From: Prochilodus magdalenae
Lineage: Eukaryota > Chordata > Actinopteri > Characiformes > Prochilodontidae
Direction of reading: 5' to 3'
DNA: 64,000 nt
Assembly: GCA_024036415.1 (NCBI GenBank)
Contig: JAMWET010000891.1
Span: 31,071 to 95,070, forward strand
Part shown: one piece after another, positions 36,503 to 48,829 of the stretch
How positions within the stretch are numbered: the stretch's first letter is position 1
Layout of the letters: each line of letters begins with the position of its first letter
Position numbers and translations under genes: made by a program
Notes under the pieces: generated by a model
What the model was told of the DNA's origin: nothing
The model's input: the letters and a program-made list of their open reading frames with translations, nothing else
The model's database searches: none

Positions 36503-37030
36503 CAGCTCTGGAAATGAATAAGCGACCACTGTTTCTTCTTGAATCAGCATCTCCACATGTACAGCAGGTTCTTCCTGAAGAACAGAAGCTTGGGTTCTAG
36601 CTTTACTGGCAGATACAGTGAGCGTCTGGTTCATAAGAACAAGGTCCAGCAGCCAACACACAGGACAACACAGCTACAGACTGGCAGAGGGCCAAACCCA
36701 CTCTCTACTGACCGTGATGAGCACCACCTCATTCCAATGTCCCTTACCCACCGTAAGATGACCTCAAGTGACCTACAGAGAGACTGGCGAGCGGTGGCTG
36801 GGGTGAAACACACAGCGAGCATGGTTCTAAAAACAGGCTTCTGGAGGTCATTAGTGATTTTCTAAATAAACAGATCTAATACAATATTGATCTGGAGTTT
36901 AGGAGACGTGTTTCCAGTAGTGTAGAGAATCAAACACAACTGAGGAATTCTGGTCCAACACAAACCCAGAACCTGTACAGCTAGAGACACGGATCATTTG
37001 AGGTGGTCTCCTAAATTTTTTCCAGAGCTG
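36503..37030. mobile_element. DNA transposon remnant with inverted ends
   Basis: The left end CAGCTCTGGAAATGAATAAGCGACCAC (36504 onward) and the right end GTGGTCTCCTAAATTTTTTCCAGAGCTG (to about 37030) are imperfect inverted repeats of each other. The 530-bp inside has an open stretch at 36539-36865 without a clear domain. This fits a deleted Tc1-like element. Confidence 0.75.
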
Positions 37031-37189
37031 GATGTGATCCCCACAGTGTAAGGAGTCAGTAGGCAATTACATCATCAATGAGTTTAACCTTCTTTATTTT
37101 CAGTGTAAATGAATCTAAAGAGGATTCTTTCCAAGCAAACTTTCGTCCAGTGTTGTCACATCGCTCTGTCTGTCTTAGTTGCTTTATTT

Positions 37190-37570
37190 GAGCTTGTCTG
37201 GGAAACCGGGGTCAAAATACAGGTGGGTATTAACAAAGACATCCCCATAACTTGAGAGACGACAAACAGGAACGAAACAAAGTCAAAACTCAGAACTTAG
37301 AATACTAACACTGCAGAACACAGAGAACAAGAACTGAGAGGAAACATGGCACAGACTCACGACTTCACGACCGGCAGGGCAAACAAAGGGGTCTTAATAC
37401 AAGTCCAAATGAGTACAAATTAGCATCAGGTGTGGGAGTGGTTGGAGCCAAGGTGGAGCCAGGGTGGAGCAGAAAAAAGCAATGCAATGCCATGAAGCAA
37501 CCACAGGGGGCGTAGTTTGACATATGAACAAGGACAGGCACAGACAGACAGACAGAGAGGGATGTGACAA
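37190..37570. mobile_element. Dispersed repeat with partner at 14640-15055
   Basis: Collinear with 14640-15055 in the same orientation and closing with GACAGACAGACAGAGAGGGATGTGACA. It is diverged and non-coding. Confidence 0.7.
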
Positions 37571-37599
37571 GTGTAAAGAGCAGCTGCTGTGCTAGAATG

Positions 37600-38290
37600 A
37601 CAATATTAAAAATGTGATTAGATGTTTTTCTTTGGTCGTATTATATTATTAGTACTAATAAATTGGGAAATTCAAGGCAACAGCACAGCACATGCTTAAA
37701 ACAAGAGTTTATTAAACACTCAAATAGTACGAAACAGGAACATTAATTACCAAGTACAAAATCAAGGAGGAGGATATTAACTGCACTGCTGATAGCTAGC
37801 CATATAACCGACTGAAAGAGCATCACTGCATTATCCATAAAGAAATTTACCAAATTCTCCGTATAGAAAATGTACATGTTAAAAAATCATCCAGCACAAC
37901 CCAACTCAGTCCCTCAAGACTTCCAGCAAAGCTCCCTGCAGCGAGCCAACTGGCAACCCAGTCAATACTTCCACTACAGCAGCATTAGGTTCCCGGTCTT
38001 ACAAGATCCACTATAACACTGAGGCCAGTGGGATATCCGAAGCCGACTCCCAGTTAAACACAACCCTGATTCTTCTGGGAGCCTGGAGCGCACAGCACAG
38101 TCTTCAGATGTACATATATGTTGGGACATATTGGGAAGTGTTTCTGTGGTATTATGCCCCAGGTACAGTTACAGCTTATGGGCTATAAACAACCAACAAG
38201 GTAAAACAGCTTACTACAGTGCCACCCTGAGGCAGACCAGTGCTACAGCTCTAGCTACTCAAGAGAGACAGAATCTCCATGCCTGTGGGT
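37600..38290. other. Left flank of the palindrome, nothing recognised
   Basis: No gene seen. Because the right arm runs to the window edge, part of this flank may also belong to the inverted repeat. Confidence 0.4.
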
Positions 38291-41200
38291 GAAGCAGTTT
38301 GATGTTAGATGTCAGGGACCAACTGTGGAACTGAGCTTTAAAATGAAGACTGTCGATCCAACTTCTGGGCTTAATGAGCAATGATCCACCACGGTTCACC
38401 AAACACTGTGCCCAGAGAGAGCTCGAGATCATTCATGTGTGTGTGACAGACGTGTGTATCAGACATTTATGGAAATACAGAACAAATCGTGTCCCGTATT
38501 GGTTTAATAAGGACGATTCCGGATTTTACAGGACCGGTGGCAACCCTAGTCCACCCCCATATACACCCTCACAGCAGCTGCTTTTCTAGCTGTTGTTCAA
38601 ACAGACCCGATGCAGAAGTGTATAGGATTAGAGAGTAGTGAGGTAGTGAGAAAGAGCACTTTTCCAGGAAGTAATATACTAAGTGATCCCACTTCACTTT
38701 GAGTGGGGTAGTTATTTGGAATGGGATAGGACCTCTATTCCCATCCGGCAGGTCAAATTTAAAGAAGGAGACTTGTGAACCAGGTTTGCTGCCATTTACT
38801 CACATTCAACTAAAAACCCTCCTCTCACAGATCCAAACGCTCTTATAACCACAAGGGAAATCAGCCCAGCTCTTTTCAGGTTCAGACCCGTAGCCAGTTA
38901 TAACACAGTCCTCATCTCCATTACCGTTGGGTTCCCAGTATTTCCAATACCTGAAAGAGAGAACCAGAGAATCCACTGTGTTTTAGCAGAGCAGTGAGGA
39001 GTAACTCCATCATCACCAGAGCTCAGTTCAGAGGTTTTCTTACCCAGTGGTCAGTGCTGAGTCGTCCACCCACTTCCAGTCCCCCTCTTTCGCACTGTCA
39101 GTCAGACCGATCCAAGCTTTCTGACCTCGTCTCAACATTTCAATAAAGTCCTGCAAAAGGGAGATGAGTATTTACCTGTTCCCAGATAACCTCACCACAT
39201 GACTGCTTATCCCGCATTCAACCTCCTACTACAGCTCACAGCCCGTACAGGCGAATGGACCATTTTACCCATCTGGGTTGCCTGGTTGTCTCCTAAGTGG
39301 GAGAAGAGATCTTATAATGTGCCACGCCCAACTGAAAAAAAATTGCTTAGACTAGCATGGAATTCCTGGAATGCAGATTGACCAGTAAAAACACACTCAA
39401 AACTCCAATGAAATGACCAGGACTGTGCTTTTTCCAGGATCATGGTTTTTAGCAGGGTGGAACTGAACTCTTACATGGCTCACCATGTCAAAGTCAATGT
39501 TGACCTCTTCCTTCAAATACAAACCCCCTATGTGTTAAAGAGGTCAATAAAGAGGTCAGATTCCAAAACTGTCAGTTAACAGTCTCGACTCATTAATACT
39601 TACATTCCAGCTTTACATACACAGGAGAGTACTATGGTCAGGCAGTGAAGAGGATGTCAGCACTTTCCATGTCTTTTCCAGGATTTACACAGTTAACACA
39701 AGCTCTAGCCCAGCAAGAAAAAGGAGAACAGCAACAGAGGGCACTTCCTATTCACCAGCTTCCTCATTAAATGCTCCGGTCCAATTCTGAGTGTATATAT
39801 TACTGAGTTAAGGCTGTTATGTAAGAGTCTAGGATTTTGGAATTGGCCTGTTTTACCATACCCCTGTCGTAAATGCAGGATCTGAGAATTTGAGGATCAC
39901 GGTACATCAGTTGTATGTACTGCACTCTCCCAATTTAACCATCACAGCATACATGCAGCTTTCCTTTTGTCCAAGTGACAGGACAGTGAGAGTTATGGGT
40001 TCTGTGTGTTTAGTAATGTGTAGAATATTAACACACTGCATAACATATATATGGAGCTCCCCTCTCACCTGTTCCTCTCTGCTGTTTACGATCACCAGGT
40101 CTGCTCCTCTCTCTCTGCAGTCCTGTCTGCTCTCACTCCAGCTCCTCTGTATGTTAGAGATGTAGTACATGCTGGAGCTGAAGTAGATCCATCAAGGTGT
40201 CTTAATGTTCCTCTCTGTTCATAGAGATCAATAACAACCTGAGTACCTCCATCATAGCAGGGCTTTATAAGTGTAACACATTCAGTGAAGTCAGATCTAA
40301 GATCATACATCTGATCGCATACCCAGTTCAGACAGCCTTCTCTGGAATCCATCCCTCTCTGCTCGTAACTGGTCTCTCTCTATAGTCAGGTTGGTGTAAC
40401 TGGTCTGTAACTGGTCTCTCTCTGTAGTCAGGTTGGTGTAACTGGTCTGTAACTGGTCTCTCTCTGTAGTCAGGTTACTGTAAATGGCTTGTAACTGGTC
40501 TCTCTCTGTAGTCAGGTTGGTTAATTGGAGCCCCAGCACCGTGATGCCAGCTAGTAGGAGAGCACAGAGCAGCCCCAGACACACTGCGGCCAGTCTGTGG
40601 TATCTGCTTCCTGGTGTGCTCAATCCTGAGAACACAAATACAGGACTTACATGAGCGCTTATAATGACCTATACATTATACAGTATACGGGACACAGTTA
40701 AAGAGGACATTTGAGAATGAGCACCATAGGTCTTACTTTTATTCTTGGGGTCTGGACTGCAAAACAAGTAAAGCTGTTATATCTAGATCATTCATTCATG
40801 CATCTTCTAAGCTGCCTATCCTTCTGGGTTGCAGGGTGGTGGCTGGAGCCTATCCAAGGGCTCATTGGAGGGAAGGCGGGAAATAGCCTGGACAAGCTGC
40901 CAGTCCATCGCAGGGTTATATCTAGTTGATATGTGGTATGAACTTATGTCCAGGCAAAATGATCTGCCAGTAATGTAAACTCATTTAACATATTATATAG
41001 TTATTAGATCAATGTTCGTGTCGTACTAGAACATATTAACCTGCTTCAGTTTCCCATAAATTCAATATTCTTCCTATACCATACATCGGTATTCTCCCTC
41101 TGTCTGAAACCCTCTACTAGAGATCCTATGTATTTAAGCCCCACCTCCTGAATATTCCAGTGTGCTCTTATTGGTCAGCTCACCCACTCTGTTAGAATTG

Positions 41201-41544
41201 GTCAACCTCCAGAGTGGCTGATAGTAGTAGCTGCATCCTGCCTCAAGTTTCACCCCTACTGGTGGCCAGTAAGGAGTGTGTTACGAGATGATGTCATCTT
41301 GCACCAGAGAAAATGTCTGGAATTCCAGCAAGCTGTTTCTGGAAGCTGGGAAGAGTGATTTCTGTCTGAGAGAGTTTGTACCACTAGTGTGTCTTTTGCA
41401 CTTTACACACTCACTTTGTTGTACTTTGCTATGTACATGCATTTAGCAGCATCCAGAAGGAAGTGTGGGGTTGTAGTGGTGTTGGGAAGGAAGATAAAGG
41501 TTACCAGGAACAATAACTGATGATACATTTAGACTGATATGATC

Positions 41545-42693
41545 TTAGACCAAGATGGCGTTGGGAGCACACTACGAGGCTCAGCCTCTGACCAGTTTTC
41601 GCAAATTAGTGTTTATTTACCTAATTATCTCCAGTGTTTTGACCACCCGTTCGACTTTAACCAGCTACCTCCAGAGGTGATCCGGACACCGGGACCTAGC
41701 GAGTCACTCGTGCCGACCGGAAGAGCCCGGCGCCAGCGTCGCGAGCGGAAGCAACGACGGGGTAAGCGCGGAGGTCTGCGTGCTAAGCTAATGCCGAACG
41801 CCACTACCGAGCGTCTTTCTTGCCAATGTTCGCTCGCTGCCAGGAAGGCTGGATGAATTAAAGATCTGGACACTCACACAGAGAAGGCTCATGGACTGTA
41901 ACCTCATGTTTTTCACCGAAACATGGTTAAACAGCGATGTGGCGAACAGCGTGGTGGAACTGGAGGGCCGGGCATTGTTCAGAGCTGACTGTTCAGCCGC
42001 AGCTACGGGCAAGACCCGCGGTGGTGCACGGACTCTGTTGTCATGGTAACCCCCTGCTCTGCTGACCTGGAGTTCCTGATTATCAAGTTCAGACCCTTCT
42101 ATCTGCCGTGTGAGTTTAACTGCGTCTTCGCTGGAATAGTCTATGTGCCCCCGATGCTAATGTTAACGCAGCTATGGAAGTGCTTTGTGCGGCTATCAGC
42201 AAACTACAAACTGACCAGCCAAACGGGGCCTTTATAGTAGCAGGGGACTTTAAACCTTCAGGTCTGGTGACCCTGATGGGGTACCTGGTCGTGTGTTAAG
42301 AGCTTGTGCCCATGAACTCTTTCACTGGCCCAAGCTGCAGTACCAACCTTCTTCAAGACTGCCACCATTGTGCCGGTGCCAAAGCTCCCAACTGCTTCAG
42401 CACCGAACGACTTCCGCCCTGTCGCACTCACCCCAATCATCTCCAAGTGCTTTGAAAGACTAGTTCTTTCTCACTTGAAATCCTGCCTGCCTGCCACACT
42501 GGATCCACATCAGTTCGCCTACCGTAGCAACAGGTCAACTGAGGATGCCATCTCCACGGCACTTCACACTGCACTGACCCACCTGGACTGTCAGAACTCC
42601 TATGTCAGAATGCTGTTCATTGACTTCAGTGCAGCATTCAACACAGTAATCCCCTCCAAGCTGATCTCCAAGCTCAACCATCTGGGTATCTAA
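41545..42693 (+). mobile_element. LINE piece (APE endonuclease start joined to reverse transcriptase), left arm
   Basis: The part at 41805-42030 reads [16 protein letters not shown] and [20 protein letters not shown], typical of the APE-type endonuclease region of L2/CR1-like fish LINEs. Then 42370-42693 reads [34 protein letters not shown] and [16 protein letters not shown], the first reverse transcriptase blocks. The part between is deleted and the 3' end is missing, so it is dead. It sits in the first intron of lectin 1 in opposite orientation. Confidence 0.85.
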
Positions 42694-43014
42694 AATAGCT
42701 CTCTATCAGGGACTAGAGTTCAATTCCCCCAGCCAGGCCATCAGGGGTCCTTTCTACGTGGAGACTGCATGTTCTCCTACCTGTGTCTGCATGTGGTTTC
42801 CTGTGACCCAGGAGGATAAGCAGTGTAGAGGACGAGTGAGTGAGTTCTAAATAGCACCAAACCAACAATATATAACCGATTCTTCACTAGGAGATCCATG
42901 GTACCATGGTTCATTGGGGAACGCACAGCTATAACAACCCCTTCTTTTACTAAAGAACCCTAGAAGAATCACCTGTTTCCCCCAGCAGGTGTAATAAACT
43001 CACATATCATCGCT

Positions 43015-43250
43015 GTACAAGGGAAAACGAGTATCTCCAAAATGGTAGCTTTACAGGAGAGGCCAAAAACCTCATTCATTTACAATGCAAGTCAAGTCAA
43101 TGGAGCCAGACTTGTTACCAAGTAATTTTGGTGGGCCATTTCTGTTGGTCCATTCATCGTGGCATTCTCGCCCAAAGTAAAGGCAGCTGCTGTGTTCAAA
43201 TGATGAACAGAAGTATAAACCAACATCAAATAAAGCTACATGTCTGATTA
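43015..43250 (+). repeat. Copy of the ~200-bp TATCTCCAAAATGG repeat family, left arm
   Basis: Starts AACGAGTATCTCCAAAATGG and includes CAATGGAGCCAGACTTGTTACC and GGCCATTTCTGTTGGTCCA; mirrored at about 59010-59250. Confidence 0.85.
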
Positions 43251-44389
43251 TCATTAAAGTAAAATGGATGTGATAATTCTGTTAGATCCTCTACTGAATG
43301 CTCTTTATCATGTAAACAATCGGCTTTAACCATGTGTACGTCTACCTGAGGTCATTGTTCCTTTATGGCTGGGGACCACACGAGCCTCTGGGATGTCTTC
43401 GTTCTCATAGATATCCTCAAAGGAGTTCTTCTTTATGTTCGAATCGGCGGATCGGTCATCTGCTGCTTTTCCTGTGTTCGCATATATATCCGTCATCTCC
43501 GGTTCTGGTCTATTCCGTAAAGATGCTGGAAGACGGATTCTTGCTTTAGTCAATCTGGTTTTAGTTGTGCTCGCAGAATACAGTCACTGCAGCCTCCAGC
43601 TCTCTAGAGTGACTCTGTATTAGAGGTAGTGTTCAGTGTCTGCTGCTTTAAGGACAGGAAGTTGAGGTGAGAGTTGAAACCTCATAGCACTTTCAGAAGC
43701 CCATCTGACAGTGGAAAATATGAGTTCTCAGTTTTAGCAGTGGAAGGCTCAGGGTTTCTAATCTCTCGGTGTCTTATTCACTCATCTCCACAGTTAATGC
43801 ACCCACTGTTTGGTGTATTTCTGGTCATTCGGGTCATTGTTCATCACTGCGCTGCTCTCTGCGGCTGAGCACTGAGCACAACAACAGGATTGACAGGAAG
43901 CTGAGACTCATGGCCTGTGTCTGAGCCTGGTATGTGGGTTATATGTCATAGATGTGCTCTCTTTTGTGAGCTACCTCCCTATCGCTCTTTCTCGCTCTCC
44001 TCCTCCTTTCAAACTAACCCCACTATGAATTTCAATCCCCACCACCAACCTGTCTTCTCAGTGCTCATTAGTCCTGTGTCAGTCATAATAATGTGACTTG
44101 ACTGTATGTTTCCAGAAGTATGAACTTTTTTTCCAAGTCATTTAACCAAGCAAAGCAATCCGTCAATACAGTGAGACAATTTGGCTTACGAGAATCATTT
44201 AAAACCTGTTTAAAAGGACGTGAAGTAAGTAACAATATTAAAATGAGCTTAAAACCAGGGTTGCCAAGGTTTTCATTTTTCTGCAGCGATGGGAAGAAAT
44301 ATTATACCCTAATACTGAAATGAACAAAATTACATATTGCTCTCTGTGGGCTGTGGTAATTCAGATGGGCTGTGTGACCAGTATTGTCT

Positions 44390-44760
44390 GATGGTCTGTG
44401 TGGTCTGATGGCCTGTATGGTCAGATGGCCTGTATGGTCTGAGGGCCTGTACGGCCTGATGGCCTGTGTGGTCTGAGGGCCTGTACGGTCTGAGGGCCTG
44501 TGTGGTCTGAGGGCCTGTACAGTCTGAGGGCCTGTATGGTCTGATGGCCTGTATGGTCTGAGGGCCTGTATGGTCTGATGGCCTGTATGGTCTGAGGGCC
44601 TGTATGGTCTGATGGCCTGTATGGTCTGATGGCCTGTGTGGTCTGATGGCCTGTGTGGTCTGATGGCCTGTATGGTCTGAGGGCCTGTATGGTCTGATAG
44701 CCTGTACAGTCTGATGGCCTGTGTGATCTGAGGGTCTGTATGGTCTGAGGGTCTGTATTA
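44390..44760. repeat. 17-bp minisatellite, left arm
   Basis: About 21 copies of GGTCTGAKGGCCTGTAT. Because 17 is not a multiple of three, all three frames on one strand stay open and give a PSDHTGHQTIQA-type periodic peptide; these frames are not genes. The right arm has a shorter array. Confidence 0.95.
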
Positions 44761-45303
44761 GAGTGGTTAAAACAAGCCTGACCTTTATAACGAAGTGCGA
44801 TTGTGACTGGAAGTGAAGCGCCCGTGTGGTGTGCCAAGAAGTCACATGACTGCTGCACATGTAGATGTGTTTGAAGGCTGAACTCAGCACAGCTCACAGT
44901 TGCCTGCTGTATCTGCTTGATGGGAGGGAAATTCCTGACGCTGGTATGTTAGCAAAGTCTTAACATCAGTTCTAAACCTGGGGGAAAGAAAAACAAGTTT
45001 CAATAACCATTCAGGTATTACAGTGAGGAAAATAAGTATTTGAACACCCTGCGTTCAGTGTAAAAATGAAGCTGAACATGGCGTTTCTTCTATAATAGCA
45101 CTCTACTATGCTAGGCTATGTGATGCTGCACTGCATGGTGCACTGTGGCCTGTAGTACTGAATCAGAATGGGAAATATTCAGTGTGTGCAAACTTAGTAT
45201 ACTTTTGCAGCGTCTGTATTTACACCTTATGCAGTCATCCAGAGGACATGAAGAAAGGAAAATCAATCACATGTCCACTAAATCTCATGTCCATTCTCCA
45301 TAG

Positions 45304-46288
45304 AGAGAGCAGAGAGCAGATGGTACAAACTGGCTGCAGTGTGTCTGGGGCTGCTGTGTGTCCTCCTGCTGGCTGCTGTTACAGTGCTGTGGGTCTAGTT
45401 CACCAGCCTGACTATAGAGAGAGACCAGCTACAGACCTACAGACCAGTTACACCAGCCTGACTAAAGAGAGAGACCAGCTACAGACCAGTTACACCAGCC
45501 TGACTATAGAGAGAGACCAGTTACAGACCAGTTACACCAGCCTGACTATAGAGAGAGACCAGTTACACCAGCCTGACTATAGAGAGAGACCAGTTACAGA
45601 CCAGTTACACCAGCCTGACTATAGAGAGAGACCAGTTACACCAGCCTGACTATAGAGAGAGACCAGTTATAGACCAATTACACCAGCCTGACTATAGAGA
45701 GAGACCAGCTACAGACCAGTTACACCAATCTGGCTATAGAGAGAGACCAGTTACAGACCAGTTACACCAGCCTGACTATAGAGAGAGACCAGTTACAGAC
45801 CAATTACACCAGCCTGACTATAGAGAGAGACCAGTTACACCAGCCTGACTATAGAGAGAGACCAGTTACAGACCAATTACACCAGCCTGACTATAGAGAG
45901 AGACCAGTTACACCAGCCTGACTATAGAAAGAGACCAGTTACACCAGCCTGACTATAGAGAGAGACCAGTTCCAAGCACAGAGAGACACATTACAGAGAA
46001 GGTTTTCTGAACTGGGTAAGGTATTAGTTTGTCGTTTTGATGTCTGACTTGATTAATTCATAACACTTCATTCATATTATGGATGCGCTGGTGTTGTAAT
46101 GGGTATAACCCATGTCATTCTGGCTGAACATAACAAGACCTTGAAGGACCAGGATGGAGATACTTAAGGTACAGTCTGTACTACATCTCATCTGAGAAGA
46201 ATGGTTTGTATATAAGCAGACAGGACTGCAGACAGAGAAGAGCATTGCAGCAACTGCAAGACAATCATAGCGCTGTATTTTCACCGTC
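45304..46288 (+). pseudogene. Lectin receptor 3, left-arm copy, truncated
   Basis: The membrane exon starts at 45304 (acceptor CCATAG) and reads [26 protein letters not shown], then hits TAG at 45396-45398. The stalk that follows has about 17 ERDQL repeats, but many units are 31 bp (missing ACAGACCAGTT) in place of 42 bp, so the frame shifts repeatedly. The stalk ends at a GGTAAGG donor near 46016. A decayed lectin exon 1 is seen at about 46130-46260 (RYSLYYISSEKNG, QDC). Lectin exons 2 and 3 and the tail exon are missing; lectin 2 begins at 46420. The same stop is present in the right-arm copy, so the loss came before the arms split. Its stalk units read SLT where functional copies read NLT. 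Confidence 0.8.
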
Positions 46289-46419
46289 ACCACACACATA
46301 CAGGAAGGCCATTTGGAGACACTTAGTCACTTCCTGGACTAGAACCACCAGAAGAGGTCCAACCACATAAGTCTAGAGGTGCAGCAGAGTTAGTACTAAC
46401 AGTCTTATACAGATTAGCG

Positions 46420-48796
46420 ATGTCTCAGAGCATTTATAAGGACATGGTGTGCACTGAGGAGCTGAGGAGAGGGGACAAAGTGGAGATGGTGGTGGCTATC
46501 TATGACAGTTTAGATGCTGTTAGAGATCATGAGTCTAACACGGAAATGGAGGACACCAGCGGCAAGAGGAGCCTCAACATACAACAGCCAGGTATACAAT
46601 TCAAAATCTGTAGCAGTTTACTCATATAACCCTGTGATATAATATTGATATGACCATTGGACATGTCAAGATAGGTATTATATTCTTATTATTATAAATG
46701 TAAACAATTCTTCCACAACATTTTGGCAGATCGGTGAACCTCTGCCCGGCAATGCGTTTCATTTTGAAAAATGCTGAAATGTCTCACTTTCAATATTCGA
46801 TATGCATTCTATGTTCTACTGTGTAAAATATGGGTCTATGAGATTTGCAAATCATTGCACTCTGTTTTTATTTACATGTGTTTACATTCTATACAGTATT
46901 TAGTGTAAATGAGTTTTATCCTAATAGTCATTCAAGCAAGTATATATTTTGCAGCGTCTGTGTTCACAGGCAGGGATATAATAATTCTCCCTCCTGCACA
47001 CCTACTTTTAAACACTAAGCCAACATGCAGCCATACTGTGGACTTGTGGTGATGGATATAGAGGACTGTTTTCATTTACTCACTAAATCACATGTGCACT
47101 TTCCATAGAGATGAACACCGCAGTGAGCAGATGCTACAGACTGGGTGCAGTGTGTCTGGGACTGCTGTGTGTTCTCCTGCTGGCTTTCGTCACAGTGCTG
47201 GGGATCAAGTTCAACAGTCTTACCAAAGAGAGAGACCAGTTACAGACCAGTTACACAAACCTGACTATAGAGAGAGACCAGCTACACATCAGTTACACCA
47301 ACCTTACTATAGAGAGAGACCAGCTACAGACCAGTTACACCAACCTGACCATAGAGAGAGACCAGTTACAGAACAGTTACACCAACCTGACCATAGAGAG
47401 AGACCAGTTACAGACCAGTTACACCAGCCTGGTTACAGAGAGAGACCAGTTCCATACACAGAGAGACACATTACAGAGGAGGTTTTCTGAACTGGGTAAG
47501 GTACTAGTTTGTCGTTTTTGATTCATTCATCCATAATGACTTCACACATACTTCATTATTAATCTGGATGTGCTGGTGCTGTGGTGGGAATAACCCATGC
47601 TGTTCTGGCTGAACAGTACAGTTCCTTAACAGACCAGGATGGAGGTACTTCAGGTACAGTCTGTACTACATCTCTTCTGAGAAGAACAGCTGGTATGAAA
47701 GCAGGCAGGACTGCAGAAAGAGAGGAGCAGACCTGGTGATCATAAGCAGCCCAGGGGAACAGGTGAGTGTGTAATGGGTTAACTGGTTATAGGAATGCCC
47801 CTGTGTTAGCCACACTGCAGGGGAAGTAATGTTTTTTTTTTTACTTAAGAGTTCAATTGAAGGAATTAATTAATTAATCAACTGAATGAACTATAAATAC
47901 CTGAGGGGTGTGAGTGACGGGATCCATAGATTGAGAAGAGGTGGTACAGTTCAGTGAACGTTTCGTTCCATTTATGGAAAATGGCTCCAACGGAGATGTT
48001 AATGATGGGCTAAAAGGAGTGACATTCCGAAGGCCATAGTGTGAAGGAAGTAGCTGAACCTGCAGGTGTATGGAAGCGTACGGGTCTACAAGCAATGGCT
48101 AAAATCCCAGTCTACAGGAAACTCTCCTCAGAACTGTGCCTGAAAGATGAAACTAAAAGACAGGGACTGTTGGAGTGTTTCACAGCTTGGTAACTTCCCA
48201 GAAATTTCTAAAAGAACACTACGCACAGAACTGAATACAATGACCATACTGTGAAACACATCAGCGGTCCCTGTCCAGTTTCCATGCATCAAACGAGACA
48301 TTCCCTGCACTGTACCACCTCTTCAGGTATTCACAGGTATTCATATACCCATCATCCTTGTGCAGTGCCATCTGCAGGAGCCTGAAGTCTAGCAGGCAGC
48401 TGAATGTGAGCTAAGCCATCATGTGTTGTGGGTAAGCAGCCATCTCACTTCCACAGGACTTTATTGAAATGTTGAGAGGAGGTCAAACTACTTGGATTGG
48501 GTTAAGTGCACGAGAGACCAAGGGCATCTGGAAATGGGTGGATGGCTCTGGACTGACCACTGGGTAAGAGTTCACTCAACTCCACTCATACGGTTGTCAA
48601 TGCTTGCTCTTCAGTGCTGTGATAAAACACAGTAGATGCTCTGATTCTCCCTTTTAGGCATTGGGGACCTGGAGAGCCCAGCAGTTATGGAGGCTGCATC
48701 GTGACTGGCCATTGGCTTGATTCTCTAAAGAACTGGGCTGCCTATCCATGTAATTACCAGCTTGTTTGGATCTGTGAGAAGAGAATAAACAGCTGA
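46420..48796 (+). CDS. Type II C-type lectin receptor 2, left-arm copy, intact
   Basis: Five exons in phase: tail 46420-46591, membrane and stalk 47109-47495, lectin exons 47617-47762, 48457-48563 and 48658-48796 (TGA); about 316 residues. The tail differs from the other lectins: it has SIYKDMV (a YxxM motif) and VAIYDSL in place of the YAN and YVN motifs. The helix ([22 protein letters not shown]) is at about 69-90. The stalk has six 14-residue repeats, most with NLT sequons. The lectin domain keeps the Cys and WIGL, but the calcium-site motif reads EPSSYGGC (EPS for EPN, no EDC acidic pair) and WND is WAAYPC. Sugar binding through the usual calcium site is therefore doubtful; a protein ligand or loss of lectin activity is possible. 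The start is a clear ATG. The partner copy in the right arm is frameshifted. Confidence 0.85.
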
Positions 48797-48829
48797 ATGG
48801 ATGAATGCATTTGCGTGAGTGTTCTTAAA

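Larger units (their letters stand above)
38806..43496 (-). pseudogene. Lectin receptor 1, left-arm copy, with stop in lectin exon 1
   Basis: Exons: tail 43496-43346 (ATG then [19 protein letters not shown]), membrane and stalk 40625-40323 ([20 protein letters not shown], then four stalk repeats), lectin exons 40214-40069, 39150-39044 and 38950-38806 (TGA). All borders are in phase. In lectin exon 1 the eighth codon position (40194-40192) is TGA where the right-arm copy has GGA; the 18 bases just before differ at several places. A second change is VDDS for VDGS in lectin exon 2. The rest, including EPN and WADFPC, is open. So this copy can make only a tail, helix and stalk unless the stop is an error. 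Its partner at 58766-63468 is intact. Confidence 0.75.

Noticed and set aside
41539..41873. Arg-rich 105- and 82-residue frames on both strands.
   Set aside because: They fall inside the LINE endonuclease region and are partial or shadow readings of it.
44330..44897. Proteins of 158 and 186 residues rich in the HTGHQTIQA pattern, and their right-arm partners at 57390-57960.
   Set aside because: They are read through a 17-bp minisatellite which is open in several frames at once; no family or conserved start supports translation.
45182..45649. 155-residue frame with a [17 protein letters not shown] pattern and similar frames at 47092, 54801, 34477 and 25642.
   Set aside because: These are shifted-frame readings of the lectin stalk repeats; the true frame gives [12 protein letters not shown].
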